A stretch of 64,000 bases of DNA from an uncultured Alphaproteobacteria bacterium (GCA_905234185.1 CAJOGC010000001.1:157765-221764); one strand, 5' to 3'; shown: positions 26,541 through 35,545, counted from the stretch's first letter. Notes: a model not told the origin generated them from the sequence alone. A program made the numbers and translations.

Positions 26541-26600
26541 TCAAGACCCTATTCCTGCCTGCGCAGGAATGACAATTCTCTGGAATACGATTCAAGAAAA
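26541..26600 (-). repeat. Right inverted repeat of the GIY-YIG cassette
   Basis: Inverted version of the left repeat: AGACCCTATTCCTGCCTGCG then CAGGAATGACA and a TCAAGAAAA tip. Confidence 0.75.
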
Positions 26601-26677
26601 TAGAACTGTGGGCCGGGGGGTTGAATAACTAAAGGCCACCAGAACCGGCGGTTTTACTAACCACTAACACTAATCAC

Positions 26678-27145
26678 TTATCCGTTTTTCTTGCGTCTAA
26701 ATTCGTCCAATGATACGATTCGTTTGTCGTCGGGGACGGTGCCGGGTTTTTCGTCCAGCGGTAATTCCATATCGTTATCCGGGGCGGTGGGGGCCGATTT
26801 CGGATGAAACGACAAGATAAAGTCTGTTGACGGGTCCTTAAACTCTACCAATGCAGAAAAAGGCACACGAATAAAGAACGGTCGTCCGTCAAATGTCAAT
26901 TGCACCCCAAATTCACGGTCAGAAACATTAAGGTTATTATATGAGTACTGCAATACAATCGTCATTATATCCGGGTAACGCATGCGCAAAAAGTCCGGTA
27001 AAACAACCCCCGGATCACGCGTTTTGAATGTGATGAAAAAGTGTGTTCCGTCCCCCAGACCGTTTACCTGGGCATAAATCAATGCCTCTTTGACGACAGA
27101 TTTTAACGCTGTATCTAATAATTCTTGATAATTTATCTTGGCCAT
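26678..27145 (-). CDS. sspB: ClpXP adaptor SspB, alphaproteobacterial type
   Basis: Tethers ssrA-tagged proteins to ClpXP. 155 residues. The beta-rich N-terminal domain contains GDGTHFFITFKT and LPDFLRMRYP; the flexible tail ends VSLDEFRRKKNG, resembling the C-terminal ClpX-binding motif of SspB-alpha. GT-rich degenerate repeats follow the stop. Identification rests on these two motifs and length. Confidence 0.88.
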   Translation of the reverse strand: MAKINYQELLDTALKSVVKEALIYAQVNGLGDGTHFFITFKTRDPGVVLPDFLRMRYPDIMTIVLQYSYNNLNVSDREFGVQLTFDGRPFFIRVPFSALVEFKDPSTDFILSFHPKSAPTAPDNDMELPLDEKPGTVPDDKRIVSLDEFRRKKNG

Positions 27146-27156
27146 CTTTCCGTCCG

Positions 27157-28233
27157 TTATGAAACCAGTATATTACTTATTTCACCATCCATGCAAGAAA
27201 CAAATGTGGCGTTCGGTACATCGTGGAAAATTTCGGCATCTAAACCTGTTGCCCAAACCTGGACATCGGATGCACCAAGTTCTGCAAATAATTTCGCGCG
27301 CGCATCCGCGTCCAGGTGTGCCGCCGCTTCGTCCAATAAAATAATTGGTTGGCGATTTGTGCGTGCGTGCAATAATTTTGCGTGCGCCAGAATCAATTCC
27401 AACAAAACGGTTTTCTGTTGTCCAGTACTGGTTAAATTTGCGGGCAGGGCGAGTTTTTTATTAAATACACCAAAGTCCGATTTATGCACACCATCAACAA
27501 TCATTTTGTCGCCGACCAGTTCGCGGGCGTGGCCCAAGTATTCACGATATGCGCGTTCGGTGTCACCCGCAGTATGTCCGTCTATTAACATTTGTTCCGC
27601 CAATCCCGATACGGATACCGCACAATTTTCCAGAAAATAGTTTAATTCCCCGGCATATTTTATTCGTGCGTCCGCGATTGTTGTTGCCACCGCGGCAATT
27701 TGATCGTCCAAAACATCCAGCAATCGGGCATCCCCCCCAGATTTCAATGCAAATGCGCGTTCGGATAATAATTTGGAAAATCGCGCGACGCGTCCAATGT
27801 GGGTTGTATCGAAACATGATACCAACCTGTCGAAAAAAGCGCGCCGATCGGTGGCGGAATCGACAAATAATCGGTCTTCGCGTGGGGTAATCCATACCAT
27901 TGGTATTTTTGATGTCAATTCGGTCAATGGTGCGTTGTCGCCATCTATTTTCGCATGGCGATTCGTGTCACCCGAATCGAATGATACGGACAGTTCTGTG
28001 TCGTCGGATAGTGTTGCAAAAATAGAGAATCCGCCATTGCCATTAAAACGCGCAACATCGGACATTTGTGCACCGCGCATACCCCGATCGCCGGATAAAA
28101 TAGACAAAGATTCCAAAATGGCTGTTTTTCCCGCGCCGTTTGGTCCGGTAATAATTACATTATGCCGACCGTAGGTTTTAATCCGACACATTGTATGGTT
28201 GCGAAAATCGGTAAGTACAAGTGTTTCAATCAT
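27157..28233 (-). CDS. recF: DNA replication and repair protein RecF
   Basis: SMC-like ATPase that helps load RecA at gaps. 358 residues. L.LTDFRNH (about 6-12), Walker A ITGPNGAGKTAILE (about 28-41), signature STGQQKTVLLELILA and Walker B ILLDEAAAHLD. Start at ATG 28233; the frame continues upstream only across the tRNA-Cys gene and is rejected. dnaA and dnaN, frequent neighbours, are absent. Confidence 0.94.
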   Translation of the reverse strand: MIETLVLTDFRNHTMCRIKTYGRHNVIITGPNGAGKTAILESLSILSGDRGMRGAQMSDVARFNGNGGFSIFATLSDDTELSVSFDSGDTNRHAKIDGDNAPLTELTSKIPMVWITPREDRLFVDSATDRRAFFDRLVSCFDTTHIGRVARFSKLLSERAFALKSGGDARLLDVLDDQIAAVATTIADARIKYAGELNYFLENCAVSVSGLAEQMLIDGHTAGDTERAYREYLGHARELVGDKMIVDGVHKSDFGVFNKKLALPANLTSTGQQKTVLLELILAHAKLLHARTNRQPIILLDEAAAHLDADARAKLFAELGASDVQVWATGLDAEIFHDVPNATFVSCMDGEISNILVS

Positions 28234-28240
28234 GATAAGA

Positions 28241-28314
28241 TGGAGGCCAGGGTCGGAATCGAACCGGCATACAAGGATTTGCAGTCCTCTGCATAACCAC
28301 TCTGCCACCTGGCC
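28241..28314 (-). tRNA. tRNA-Cys, anticodon GCA
   Basis: 74 nt with encoded CCA. Acceptor arms GGCCAGG and CCTGGCC pair over 7 bp; discriminator T, as expected for tRNA-Cys. Anticodon loop CTGCAAA gives GCA. The recF start lies 8 nt downstream. Confidence 0.97.
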
Positions 28315-28407
28315 TTTTATTGTGTTTCAATCCTAGACAAAAAAATATTGTAATTCAACATAAAAATTGCTATTGTGTATCCACAGGTATTGCGTGAGAG
28401 AGATTTG

Positions 28408-29733
28408 ATGAAAAACACCTTGATTTTATTAGGATTATTGCCCGGTATCGCATATGCCGCCGATGATTGTGCGGGGGGGCATAATGTGCCGGATCGTGTG
28501 CTGACTATATCAGAGGTTGTTGACCTGGGGCTGTGTCGCAATCCGCAAACTGCATCCGCCTATGCATCGTTGCGGGCGGCGCAGTTCGATAAAAATGCGG
28601 CGTACTCGGCATATTTGCCATCTGTCAACCTGGGGGCCAGTGCCGGCCGAAACTATATGAATAAAAGTTGGGACAACTGGGGATATGGCGCGTCGCTATC
28701 GGCATCTTATTTGCTGTTTGATTTTGGGAAACGTTCGTCCGATATGGCGGCGACACTGGCAACATATCGCGCAACCGGATTTGACTATGATGAAACGGTC
28801 CAGAATTATGTTTATGGACTTATTGGCGCGTATTATGGTTTATTAAACGCCGATGCCGATGTGAAAAGCGCAACATCTGCGCAAAATGTTGCAAAAACTG
28901 CACATGACACAGCCAAGAAAAAGTATTCCGCGGGTTCGGTTGCGCGTGCCGATGTATTAAAGGCGGAAACAACATTGGCAAGTCGCAATCTGGATTTGGA
29001 ACGCGCAAAAAATAATCGTGAAATAGCCAAGGGGAAATTATTAACACAATTGTCTTTCCCAGCGGACCAGGAAATTACAATCGCAGATATGGAATCCACA
29101 TTCGGCAGTGATACCGATATGAAAAGCATTGATGATTTGGTTGCAACCGCGCAAAAACAACGCCCTGATTTGTTGCGCGCAAATGCAAAAAAAGATGCCG
29201 CGTGGAATCGGCGCAATTCGGCGTTTCTGAAAAATTTGCCATCCATATCGTTGACCGGGTCGTTGGGTTGGAACGATGATCATTTGTCCGGTGCTTTTAG
29301 CCCTGATACGGAACAGATAAACGGTTCAATTGGAATTCGTGCGTCTATGCCGATATTCGCGGGTTTTGCAAATATGTATGGTGTGCGTTCGGCAACGGCA
29401 AATTATGAAAGTGCGCGGGAACAAGAACGCAATACAATAAATACCGCAATGCTGGATGTGTTCACGGCGTATCAAAATTATAAAACCGCACGCACTGTTT
29501 TAACACAAACGGAAACTTTGTTGAAATCGGCAACAGAATCCGAAAGGGTGACAAGCGGTATGTACAAGGTTGGACGCGCAACAATGCTTGATTGGCAAAC
29601 ATCACAATCGGAATTATTGGATGCACAAAAGCAGAATAATGCGGCAAAGTATGATTTATATATCAAACGTGCGGCCGTTGCGCTGGCTATTGGTGATATC
29701 AAGGTGGAACTAGAAAATGGGGGAAATAAATAA
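28408..29733 (+). CDS. tolC: TolC-family outer-membrane efflux protein
   Basis: Forms the outer-membrane channel of a tripartite pump. 441 residues from ATG 28408 with GAGAGAG upstream; signal peptide ending AYA. Two TolC halves, each with YSAYLPSVNLGASAG-type and FLKNLPSISLTGSLG-type strands and long coiled helices (about 135-215 and 350-420). Overlaps macA by 1 nt (TAATG). Head of a tolC-macA-macB operon. Confidence 0.9.
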   Translation: MKNTLILLGLLPGIAYAADDCAGGHNVPDRVLTISEVVDLGLCRNPQTASAYASLRAAQFDKNAAYSAYLPSVNLGASAGRNYMNKSWDNWGYGASLSASYLLFDFGKRSSDMAATLATYRATGFDYDETVQNYVYGLIGAYYGLLNADADVKSATSAQNVAKTAHDTAKKKYSAGSVARADVLKAETTLASRNLDLERAKNNREIAKGKLLTQLSFPADQEITIADMESTFGSDTDMKSIDDLVATAQKQRPDLLRANAKKDAAWNRRNSAFLKNLPSISLTGSLGWNDDHLSGAFSPDTEQINGSIGIRASMPIFAGFANMYGVRSATANYESAREQERNTINTAMLDVFTAYQNYKTARTVLTQTETLLKSATESERVTSGMYKVGRATMLDWQTSQSELLDAQKQNNAAKYDLYIKRAAVALAIGDIKVELENGGNK

Positions 29734-30953
29734 TGGCAAAAAAAGAGCAGGTTATAAATGCACCAAAACGGCCATCTTTTTTACGGCGTGCGTGGTCATG
29801 GATTTGGCGTAAAAAGTGGTGGATAATCACCATTGCGGTTATTGTTATTGGCGCAAATCTTATATTCGGTGGTGAAAAAAAGGCGACAAAAGCGGGATAT
29901 TCAACCGTTGAAATCACACGCGGTGATATGCGGCAAATAGTTAGTGCCACCGGCGAAATTCAACCGGTGAATACCGTTAATGTTGGATCCCAGGTGTCTG
30001 GAACGATCAATGCAATTTATGTTGATTATAATTCCAAGGTTAAAAAGGGCGATGTTTTATTAACAATTGAACCATCGGTATTAGAGGCCCAAGTACGCGA
30101 GGCTGAGGCATCATTAAGCAGTTCTAAATCTAAACGCAATTATGCAAAAAGCGAATATACACGCAACAAGACATTGTATAGCGAAGGTTTTATTTCCCGC
30201 GCGGAAATGGAACAGTCGCAAACTACATATGAACAGGCCGAACAAGATGTAGTTCGCATGCAGTCACAATATGAACGCGCAAAAACAAATTTAGGCTATG
30301 CGACAATAACTTCGCCGGTTGATGGAACCGTTATTTCGCGCAAGGTTGATGTGGGACAAACCGTTGCGGCATCGTTCCAAACACCGGACCTGTTCGAAAT
30401 TGCCGAAGATTTATCAAAAATGCAAATTGAAACATCGGTATCTGAGGCCGATATAGGTATGGTAAAGGAAGGTCAGCGCGTCACATTTACCGTCGATGCA
30501 TATCCAAACAAGACATTTGAAGGGCGTGTTCATCAAATACGGTTGTCCCCGACAACGACATCAAATGTTGTTGTTTACACTGTTGTGATCGAGGTTGATA
30601 ATTCTGATATGTCGTTGATGCCAGGAATGACCGCATTTGTGACGATTATCGTTGATGAACGGTTTAATACTTTCAAGGTTCAGAATTCTGCGTTCTTGGT
30701 TCGTAATTTTGATTCGTTGGGTGTGGAAACAAATGGTGCAACACCCGCAACACACCTGGCTATTATGCGCGACGGGAAAATAGTATTTGTGGAATATACC
30801 AAGGGTTTGGCCGGTGCCACCGAAACAGAAATTGTATCCGATGATATTGTCGAAGGCGACAAAATAGTTGTCGGAAAATTTGGTGCATCCACCCAAAGAC
30901 CGAGTAGTAATGGACGGTCGGGCGGTATGGGTGGCGGACGTCCACCAATGTAA
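29733..30953 (+). CDS. macA: Periplasmic adaptor MacA (RND/MacA HlyD-type)
   Basis: Joins the MacB transporter to TolC. 406 residues. Cytosolic basic N-terminus, membrane anchor WWIITIAVIVIGANLIFGG (about 30-48), lipoyl-like halves around two coiled-coil helices (about 110-185), then beta-barrel and membrane-proximal domains. Gly/Arg/Pro-rich end. Overlaps tolC and is followed directly by the ATPase. Confidence 0.9.
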   Translation: MAKKEQVINAPKRPSFLRRAWSWIWRKKWWIITIAVIVIGANLIFGGEKKATKAGYSTVEITRGDMRQIVSATGEIQPVNTVNVGSQVSGTINAIYVDYNSKVKKGDVLLTIEPSVLEAQVREAEASLSSSKSKRNYAKSEYTRNKTLYSEGFISRAEMEQSQTTYEQAEQDVVRMQSQYERAKTNLGYATITSPVDGTVISRKVDVGQTVAASFQTPDLFEIAEDLSKMQIETSVSEADIGMVKEGQRVTFTVDAYPNKTFEGRVHQIRLSPTTTSNVVVYTVVIEVDNSDMSLMPGMTAFVTIIVDERFNTFKVQNSAFLVRNFDSLGVETNGATPATHLAIMRDGKIVFVEYTKGLAGATETEIVSDDIVEGDKIVVGKFGASTQRPSSNGRSGGMGGGRPPM

Positions 30954-30963
30954 AGATTGTGGC

Positions 30964-31713
30964 ATGAAAAAAACCGAAAATGTTATTTGTATGAAAAAAA
31001 TCTGTAAAAGTTTTCCACTGGAAATCGGTGGCGAACAGCAGGTTCTTTTTGACATAGATATTAATATTAATGCCGGTGAATTTGTTGCCATTATGGGACC
31101 ATCTGGATCGGGTAAATCCACATGTATGAATATTATCGGTGCGCTGGATTCCGCGACATCTGGTGTATATGAATTATATGGTCGTGATATCACCACAATG
31201 AATGCGGACGAATTGGCACGCGTTCGTAATGAATTTATCGGATTTGTATTCCAGAATTTCAATTTATTGCCTAAACGCAGTGTGTTGGACAATGTAATGT
31301 TGCCATTAATGTATCGCGGTTGGGTTATGGACGACCGTATTCGTCGTGCGCGCGAGATGCTGAAATTGGTTGGATTGGAAACGTTCGAAACATATCTACC
31401 CACCCAGTTGTCGGGCGGTATGAAGCAACGTGTCGCGATTGCGCGTGCATTGGCCGGTGACCCAAAGATTATTTTAGCGGACGAACCGACGGGTGCACTG
31501 GATTCCAAAATGGGTAATGAAATATTGAAATTCTTTAACAAATTGAACAAAGAATTGGGTATCACAATTGTTATGATTACTCATGAATTTGATATTGCCA
31601 GTTATGCTAATCGAATAATTCATATCTATGACGGGCATATCGCATATGATGGGCCGGTGCCGAAATCCGAATCTGTTTTGACGAAATCCGAAGCAAAGGT
31701 GCACGCAAAATGA
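30964..31713 (+). CDS. macB: MacB-type ABC transporter, ATPase subunit
   Basis: Powers mechanotransmission in MacAB-TolC. 249 residues. Walker A GPSGSGKST (about 43-51), Q-loop FQNFNLL, signature LSGGMKQRVAIARAL (usually LSGGQQQR) and Walker B ILADEPTGALD. In E. coli ATPase and permease are one chain; here they are separate genes. ATG 30964 is preferred; Met10 is a possible alternative. Overlaps the permease gene by 4 nt. Confidence 0.9.
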   Translation: MKKTENVICMKKICKSFPLEIGGEQQVLFDIDININAGEFVAIMGPSGSGKSTCMNIIGALDSATSGVYELYGRDITTMNADELARVRNEFIGFVFQNFNLLPKRSVLDNVMLPLMYRGWVMDDRIRRAREMLKLVGLETFETYLPTQLSGGMKQRVAIARALAGDPKIILADEPTGALDSKMGNEILKFFNKLNKELGITIVMITHEFDIASYANRIIHIYDGHIAYDGPVPKSESVLTKSEAKVHAK

Positions 31714-32927
31714 CCTTTAACGATATTTTGAAAGAATCGTGGTTATCCATCAGCGGGAACAAGGTTCGTTCGTTCCTGACCGTTTTGGGTATTGTTATAG
31801 GCGTTATGGCTGTTGTGATAATGGTTGCGGTTGGCGAAACGGTGGAAAAGTCCATTACTGACCAATTTTCATCACTTGGAACAAACACAATTATGATTCG
31901 CGCCGGTGTCGCACGTATGGGTGGGGTGCGGACTGGTAATATGCAAACTTTAACAATTCAAGACGCTGAATATATTGCTCAATTGCCAGATGTTGCAGCA
32001 ATAAGTCCAGTACAAACCAGCGGTGCCCAGGTTGTGTATGGAAATAAAAATTTGTCCACATCAATGATGGGTGTATATCCTGGATATACCGATGTCCAAA
32101 ATATAGAGATTGAATATGGTACTTTTTTCAACTATGCAGCTGTGCGTAATGCGTCAACATATGCCGTAATCGGACCCGAAACAGCGGAAGAATTAGGAAT
32201 GTCGAAAAATCCGGTGGGTGAAACAATTCGCGTACAAAATACCCCACTTACCATTATTGGTGTCACGAAAGCCAAGGGTGATTCTGCAATGGGGTCGTTG
32301 GATGATATGCTGCTTATACCAATTACAACGCTTAAAAAGCGGATTCAGGGAAGTCGTTTTCCTAACTCTGTTCAGATGATTACATTAAAATTGTACCCGG
32401 ACGCCGATAATAATATGGTTATTGACCAAATTACAGAAATATTACGCGAACGGCATAATTTGAAAGATGGGGTCGAAGACGATTTTCAGATTATGGACAT
32501 GAAACAAATTATGGAAACGATGACAACGGTCACTGGTTATCTGAAACTATTACTTATTGCGATTGCGGCGGTGTCATTATTGGTTGGTGCGATTGGTATC
32601 ATGAACATGATGCTGGTTTCGGTTGCAGAACGCACGCGCGAAATCGGTATACGTAAGGCAATCGGTGCGCGCGAAAAACAGATAATTATTCAATTTCTGT
32701 CTGAATCTATTTTAATTTCGTTTATTGGATCGATGGCTGGGCTGATTTTAGGGGTTGGATTGTCCCAGGGCGTGGGGCGATTTATCCTTGGGTATAATGT
32801 TCCGTTTTCTGCATGGCCGGTGATATTGTCAGTGACGGTTGCGGTTGTTGTTGGGTTGGCATCCGGTGTTGTTCCGGCATTCAAGGCGGCAAAACTAAAC
32901 CCGATTGACAGTTTAAGATATGAATAA
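31710..32927 (+). CDS. MacB-type ABC transporter, permease subunit
   Basis: 405 residues. One N-terminal membrane helix (FLTVLGIVIGVMAVVIMVAVG), a large periplasmic MacB domain (about 45-270), then three helices (about 275-300, 330-352, 365-385). EIGIRKAIGAREKQIIIQFL is the conserved coupling-helix stretch. Last gene of the efflux operon, followed by a palindromic repeat element. Confidence 0.9.
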   Translation: MTFNDILKESWLSISGNKVRSFLTVLGIVIGVMAVVIMVAVGETVEKSITDQFSSLGTNTIMIRAGVARMGGVRTGNMQTLTIQDAEYIAQLPDVAAISPVQTSGAQVVYGNKNLSTSMMGVYPGYTDVQNIEIEYGTFFNYAAVRNASTYAVIGPETAEELGMSKNPVGETIRVQNTPLTIIGVTKAKGDSAMGSLDDMLLIPITTLKKRIQGSRFPNSVQMITLKLYPDADNNMVIDQITEILRERHNLKDGVEDDFQIMDMKQIMETMTTVTGYLKLLLIAIAAVSLLVGAIGIMNMMLVSVAERTREIGIRKAIGAREKQIIIQFLSESILISFIGSMAGLILGVGLSQGVGRFILGYNVPFSAWPVILSVTVAVVVGLASGVVPAFKAAKLNPIDSLRYE

Positions 32928-32930
32928 TTA

Positions 32931-33138
32931 CCTGCCCCCTTGTGGGGCGGGACAGATTTTCACAACATTTTTAATGTTGATGAAAATCTTGGGTGGGGTG
33001 ATATATTGTGTCTTTTTACCCCCACCCAAGAGTCGTTAACTCGTTTCACTCGTAAACCGACTCTATCCCGCCCCACAAGGGGGCAGGTCCTGCCTGCGCA
33101 GGAATGACAGTCTCTGGAATTTGATTCAAGAAAACAAG
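32931..33138. repeat. Nested palindromic repeat element between macB permease and bamB-like gene
   Basis: Type B palindromes at 32931-32955 and inverted at 33066-33087 enclose three more hairpins: ATTTTC/GAAAAT (about 32955-32986), CTTGGGTGGGG with CCCCACCCAAG (about 32988-33030) and AGTCG/CGACT (about 33031-33063). A type A copy in minus orientation (33088-33109) with the TCAAGAAAA tail to 33138 follows. Non-coding. The two genes converge on it, so it may also end transcription. Confidence 0.75.
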
Positions 33139-33171
33139 GCGCATTCCGGGGACGGGGGACGCGTTGTGTTT

Positions 33172-33903
33172 TTATTTCTTTTCGCCGGTTAATGCATCGA
33201 ACTTTTCGCGGCCAACAGTGATAATTTCTTTTTCGTATTTCGGTGTGGCCTGCTTCTTTAATTCCGCCGTCCAATATGCCGCGCCGTCATTGTCGCGAAT
33301 GGCATATAATTTATCATCCGTCCCAACAACAAAAATTGCGTCACCGGCGATGATAAACGGTTCGGATGTGCCCAGTTCCACGCACCACTTTTTTGTGCCA
33401 GTGGTGGTATTTATTTTGCAAAATGCATCACCCAATCCGCCAACATAGATATTTGCACCACGAATCACAATCGGCGATATAATGTCAACAACCGATGCGC
33501 CGCCGGTCATATTGCTGGGGCGATATATGTCTGCAATCCAGATAATTTGGCGATTTTTAGGGTTAATTTTGATTAATTCGCCGGTCGTTAATCCCGCATA
33601 AAGATAGTTCCCATTACAAACCGGTTTGGCATCGTTTTTAACGGAATTGCTGGTTGGAAATCCGGAAAACACCTTGTGTTCGCCGTCCCAGATTGTATTG
33701 GACGAATCCTGGACATATGGGCAATCGGTTTGTTCCATTTCGAATGCGGTGTCCGGTAATGATGCAATCTTGGCATCCGCCATCTTAATCGATGTGGTTT
33801 CGAACACAGATTTCCGAAGCCCCGGCAATATGGGGTCGTGTTTATCACACGCGCACAGCAGTGCCACGCAACCAATCAAACTAACAAGTACTTTCTTAGG
33901 CAT
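33172..33903 (-). CDS. bamB: BamB-like outer-membrane lipoprotein with PQQ-type beta-propeller repeats, short form
   Basis: Lipobox LLCAC near residue 17-21, then propeller strands such as GELIKINPKNRQIIWIADI, GDAFCKINTTTGTKKWCVEL and DKLYAIRDNDGAAYWTAEL. 243 residues versus about 380 in typical BamB, so only part of the eight-bladed propeller could form. Position after a YfgM-like gene is the usual alphaproteobacterial arrangement and supports the name, but function may be reduced. Confidence 0.7.
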   Translation of the reverse strand: MPKKVLVSLIGCVALLCACDKHDPILPGLRKSVFETTSIKMADAKIASLPDTAFEMEQTDCPYVQDSSNTIWDGEHKVFSGFPTSNSVKNDAKPVCNGNYLYAGLTTGELIKINPKNRQIIWIADIYRPSNMTGGASVVDIISPIVIRGANIYVGGLGDAFCKINTTTGTKKWCVELGTSEPFIIAGDAIFVVGTDDKLYAIRDNDGAAYWTAELKKQATPKYEKEIITVGREKFDALTGEKK

Positions 33904-33912
33904 GTGGCACCT

Positions 33913-34566
33913 TTATCTTAACATTTGTGCAGATGCCGATATGGATGCCGGTGCATCTTTATCACTTATGATTTTATCAAGCCATTTATTCGCCGCATCG
34001 CGGTCGTCGACCGATAAATATTTTTGTGCGATGGTTAAACACGCGGTGTAATAAAACGGTGATGATTTTGTGTTTAACGGCATAAGGTATTTTTCAACAT
34101 CTGTTGCCGACATTTCGTCACCACGAATTCCGATTACGTGCAGACGCGCCAAATCACGAAAATCACGAGTGTCACCACTGGTGGCCAACCGTTCAATTTT
34201 TTCGACATCGTTGGTCAACAGGTATGCCTGGAACAATGCTAAATCCGCGGTTGCGCCCGATGTATTTTCACCAATCGCCGCCAACGCATTCGCATCGACA
34301 TTTTCAATTGCCGTTTCGTAATTTATTGCGCGGGCAACCTGACGTGCGCGATATTCACGGACACCAATCTGAATACCGGTCACCGCGATCATTATAACCA
34401 ATGCCACCGCTAACATTTGACGATAGTACTTTTTCACAAATTCGGTTGTTTTATCGTTGTTGACTTCTTCCCAAACTTCGCGATAAAGGGCGTCTTGGGC
34501 ATACTCTTCACGGGTTTTCTTTTCTTTGGGTTTAAGGTTTTTATTTCTTTGTAGCATTGTGGCCAT
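33913..34566 (-). CDS. YfgM-like (TPR_21) membrane-anchored tetratricopeptide protein
   Basis: 217 residues. Charged N-terminus (KPKEKKTREEYAQDALYREVWEEV), one membrane helix (about 50-66, MLAVALVIMIAVTGIQIG), then periplasmic helices with TPR character, ending SASAQMLR. YfgM-type proteins work with the SecYEG/PpiD translocon. Just upstream of bamB-like gene in one operon. Confidence 0.8.
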   Translation of the reverse strand: MATMLQRNKNLKPKEKKTREEYAQDALYREVWEEVNNDKTTEFVKKYYRQMLAVALVIMIAVTGIQIGVREYRARQVARAINYETAIENVDANALAAIGENTSGATADLALFQAYLLTNDVEKIERLATSGDTRDFRDLARLHVIGIRGDEMSATDVEKYLMPLNTKSSPFYYTACLTIAQKYLSVDDRDAANKWLDKIISDKDAPASISASAQMLR

Positions 34567-34596
34567 TTGTATTCTCCTGTATGATAAATGGTGCCC

Positions 34597-34629
34597 TTGA
34601 TAATTCCTAATTTATTGCTATACTATAAT
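34597..34629 (+). promoter_or_regulatory. Promoter of rpoH, possibly leaderless mRNA
   Basis: TTGATA (34597-34602), 16-nt spacer, TATACT (34619-34624); TATAAT also at 34624-34629. The ATG at 34634 has no Shine-Dalgarno. Confidence 0.55.
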
Positions 34630-34633
34630 TGTT

Positions 34634-35542
34634 ATGAAAAAGCAAATCAAGAACACATTACCCGCAACACAAAGCACAAGTATTGTCGCCGCCCGTGGCG
34701 TCAGTGATGATAACGGATTGGCCCAGTATATCCAGACTATACAAAAAATACCTATTTTGACGGCCGAAGAAGAATATGAGTATGCAACCCAATGGACCAA
34801 AAACAAGGATAATGTTGCCGCTGAAAAATTAGTGGCCAGTCATCTGCGTTTGGTCGTGTCGGTGGCGTATGATTTCAAAAACTATGGTGTTCCCATGGGG
34901 GAATTGATCGCCAGTGGTAATATGGGACTGATGCAGGCGTTGCAGAAATTTGACCCAGAAAAGGGATTTCGTTTTTCTACATATGCAATGTTTTGGATCA
35001 AGGCAGAGATCTATGAAACAATTCTGAATAATTGGTCTATTGTTAAAATTGGGACTTCGGCGAATCAAAAACGCGTGTTCTTTAATCTGGCGCGGGCTAA
35101 ACGCGCACTGGGCATTATGGATACCAGTATGTCCGATGACCAGACGAAGCAGGTTGCAGAATACCTGGCCGTGCCGGAAAGTGATGTGAAACGCATGGCG
35201 ACGCGCATCGGGGCGCGTGATGTTTCGCTTAATGCACCGATGCGTAATGACGAAGATTCTTCTGATATTTTGTCAAATATGTCAGACGGACGCGAAAACA
35301 TTGCCGATACAGTGGAAAAAATGGAAATGCGTCGCATTGGGTACGATTTGTTGAAAAAGCATCTTGCAGCACTGCCTGAACGTGACCGTGAAATATTGAC
35401 CGCACGGCGATTGACAGACCCCGCATTGACATTGGAAGCACTGGCGCAAAAATACGATATTTCACGCGAACGCGTTCGCCAAATCGAAGAACGCGCATTT
35501 AATAAACTGCGTGATGCCATTCTAAAAGAAACCCAGGGATAA
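34634..35542 (+). CDS. rpoH: Heat-shock sigma factor RpoH (sigma-32)
   Basis: Directs RNA polymerase to heat-shock promoters. 302 residues. Region 2 includes LRLVVSVAYDF, GNMGLMQALQKFDPEKGFRFSTYAMFWIKAEI; the RpoH box is NWSIVKIGTSANQKRVFFNL; region 4 ends ALAQKYDISRERVRQIEERAFNKLRD. Its ATG lies 4-9 nt from a -10 box. Confidence 0.96.
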   Translation: MKKQIKNTLPATQSTSIVAARGVSDDNGLAQYIQTIQKIPILTAEEEYEYATQWTKNKDNVAAEKLVASHLRLVVSVAYDFKNYGVPMGELIASGNMGLMQALQKFDPEKGFRFSTYAMFWIKAEIYETILNNWSIVKIGTSANQKRVFFNLARAKRALGIMDTSMSDDQTKQVAEYLAVPESDVKRMATRIGARDVSLNAPMRNDEDSSDILSNMSDGRENIADTVEKMEMRRIGYDLLKKHLAALPERDREILTARRLTDPALTLEALAQKYDISRERVRQIEERAFNKLRDAILKETQG

Positions 35543-35545
35543 TTT

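Larger units (their letters stand above)
26121..26600. mobile_element. Candidate mobile cassette: GIY-YIG nuclease gene between inverted repeats
   Basis: A repeat of about 58 bp at 26121-26178 has an inverted counterpart at 26541-26600. Outer tips read TTTTCTTGA on the left and TCAAGAAAA on the right; inner parts hold the CATTCCTGCGCAGGCAGG palindrome. The only gene inside is the GIY-YIG protein, whose stop begins 2 nt from the left repeat. No target duplication can be judged by eye. A solo copy is at 33088-33137. Confidence 0.6.

Noticed and set aside
28234..28308. N-terminal extension of RecF
   Set aside because: It covers the tRNA-Cys gene; the RecF motif starts right after ATG 28233.
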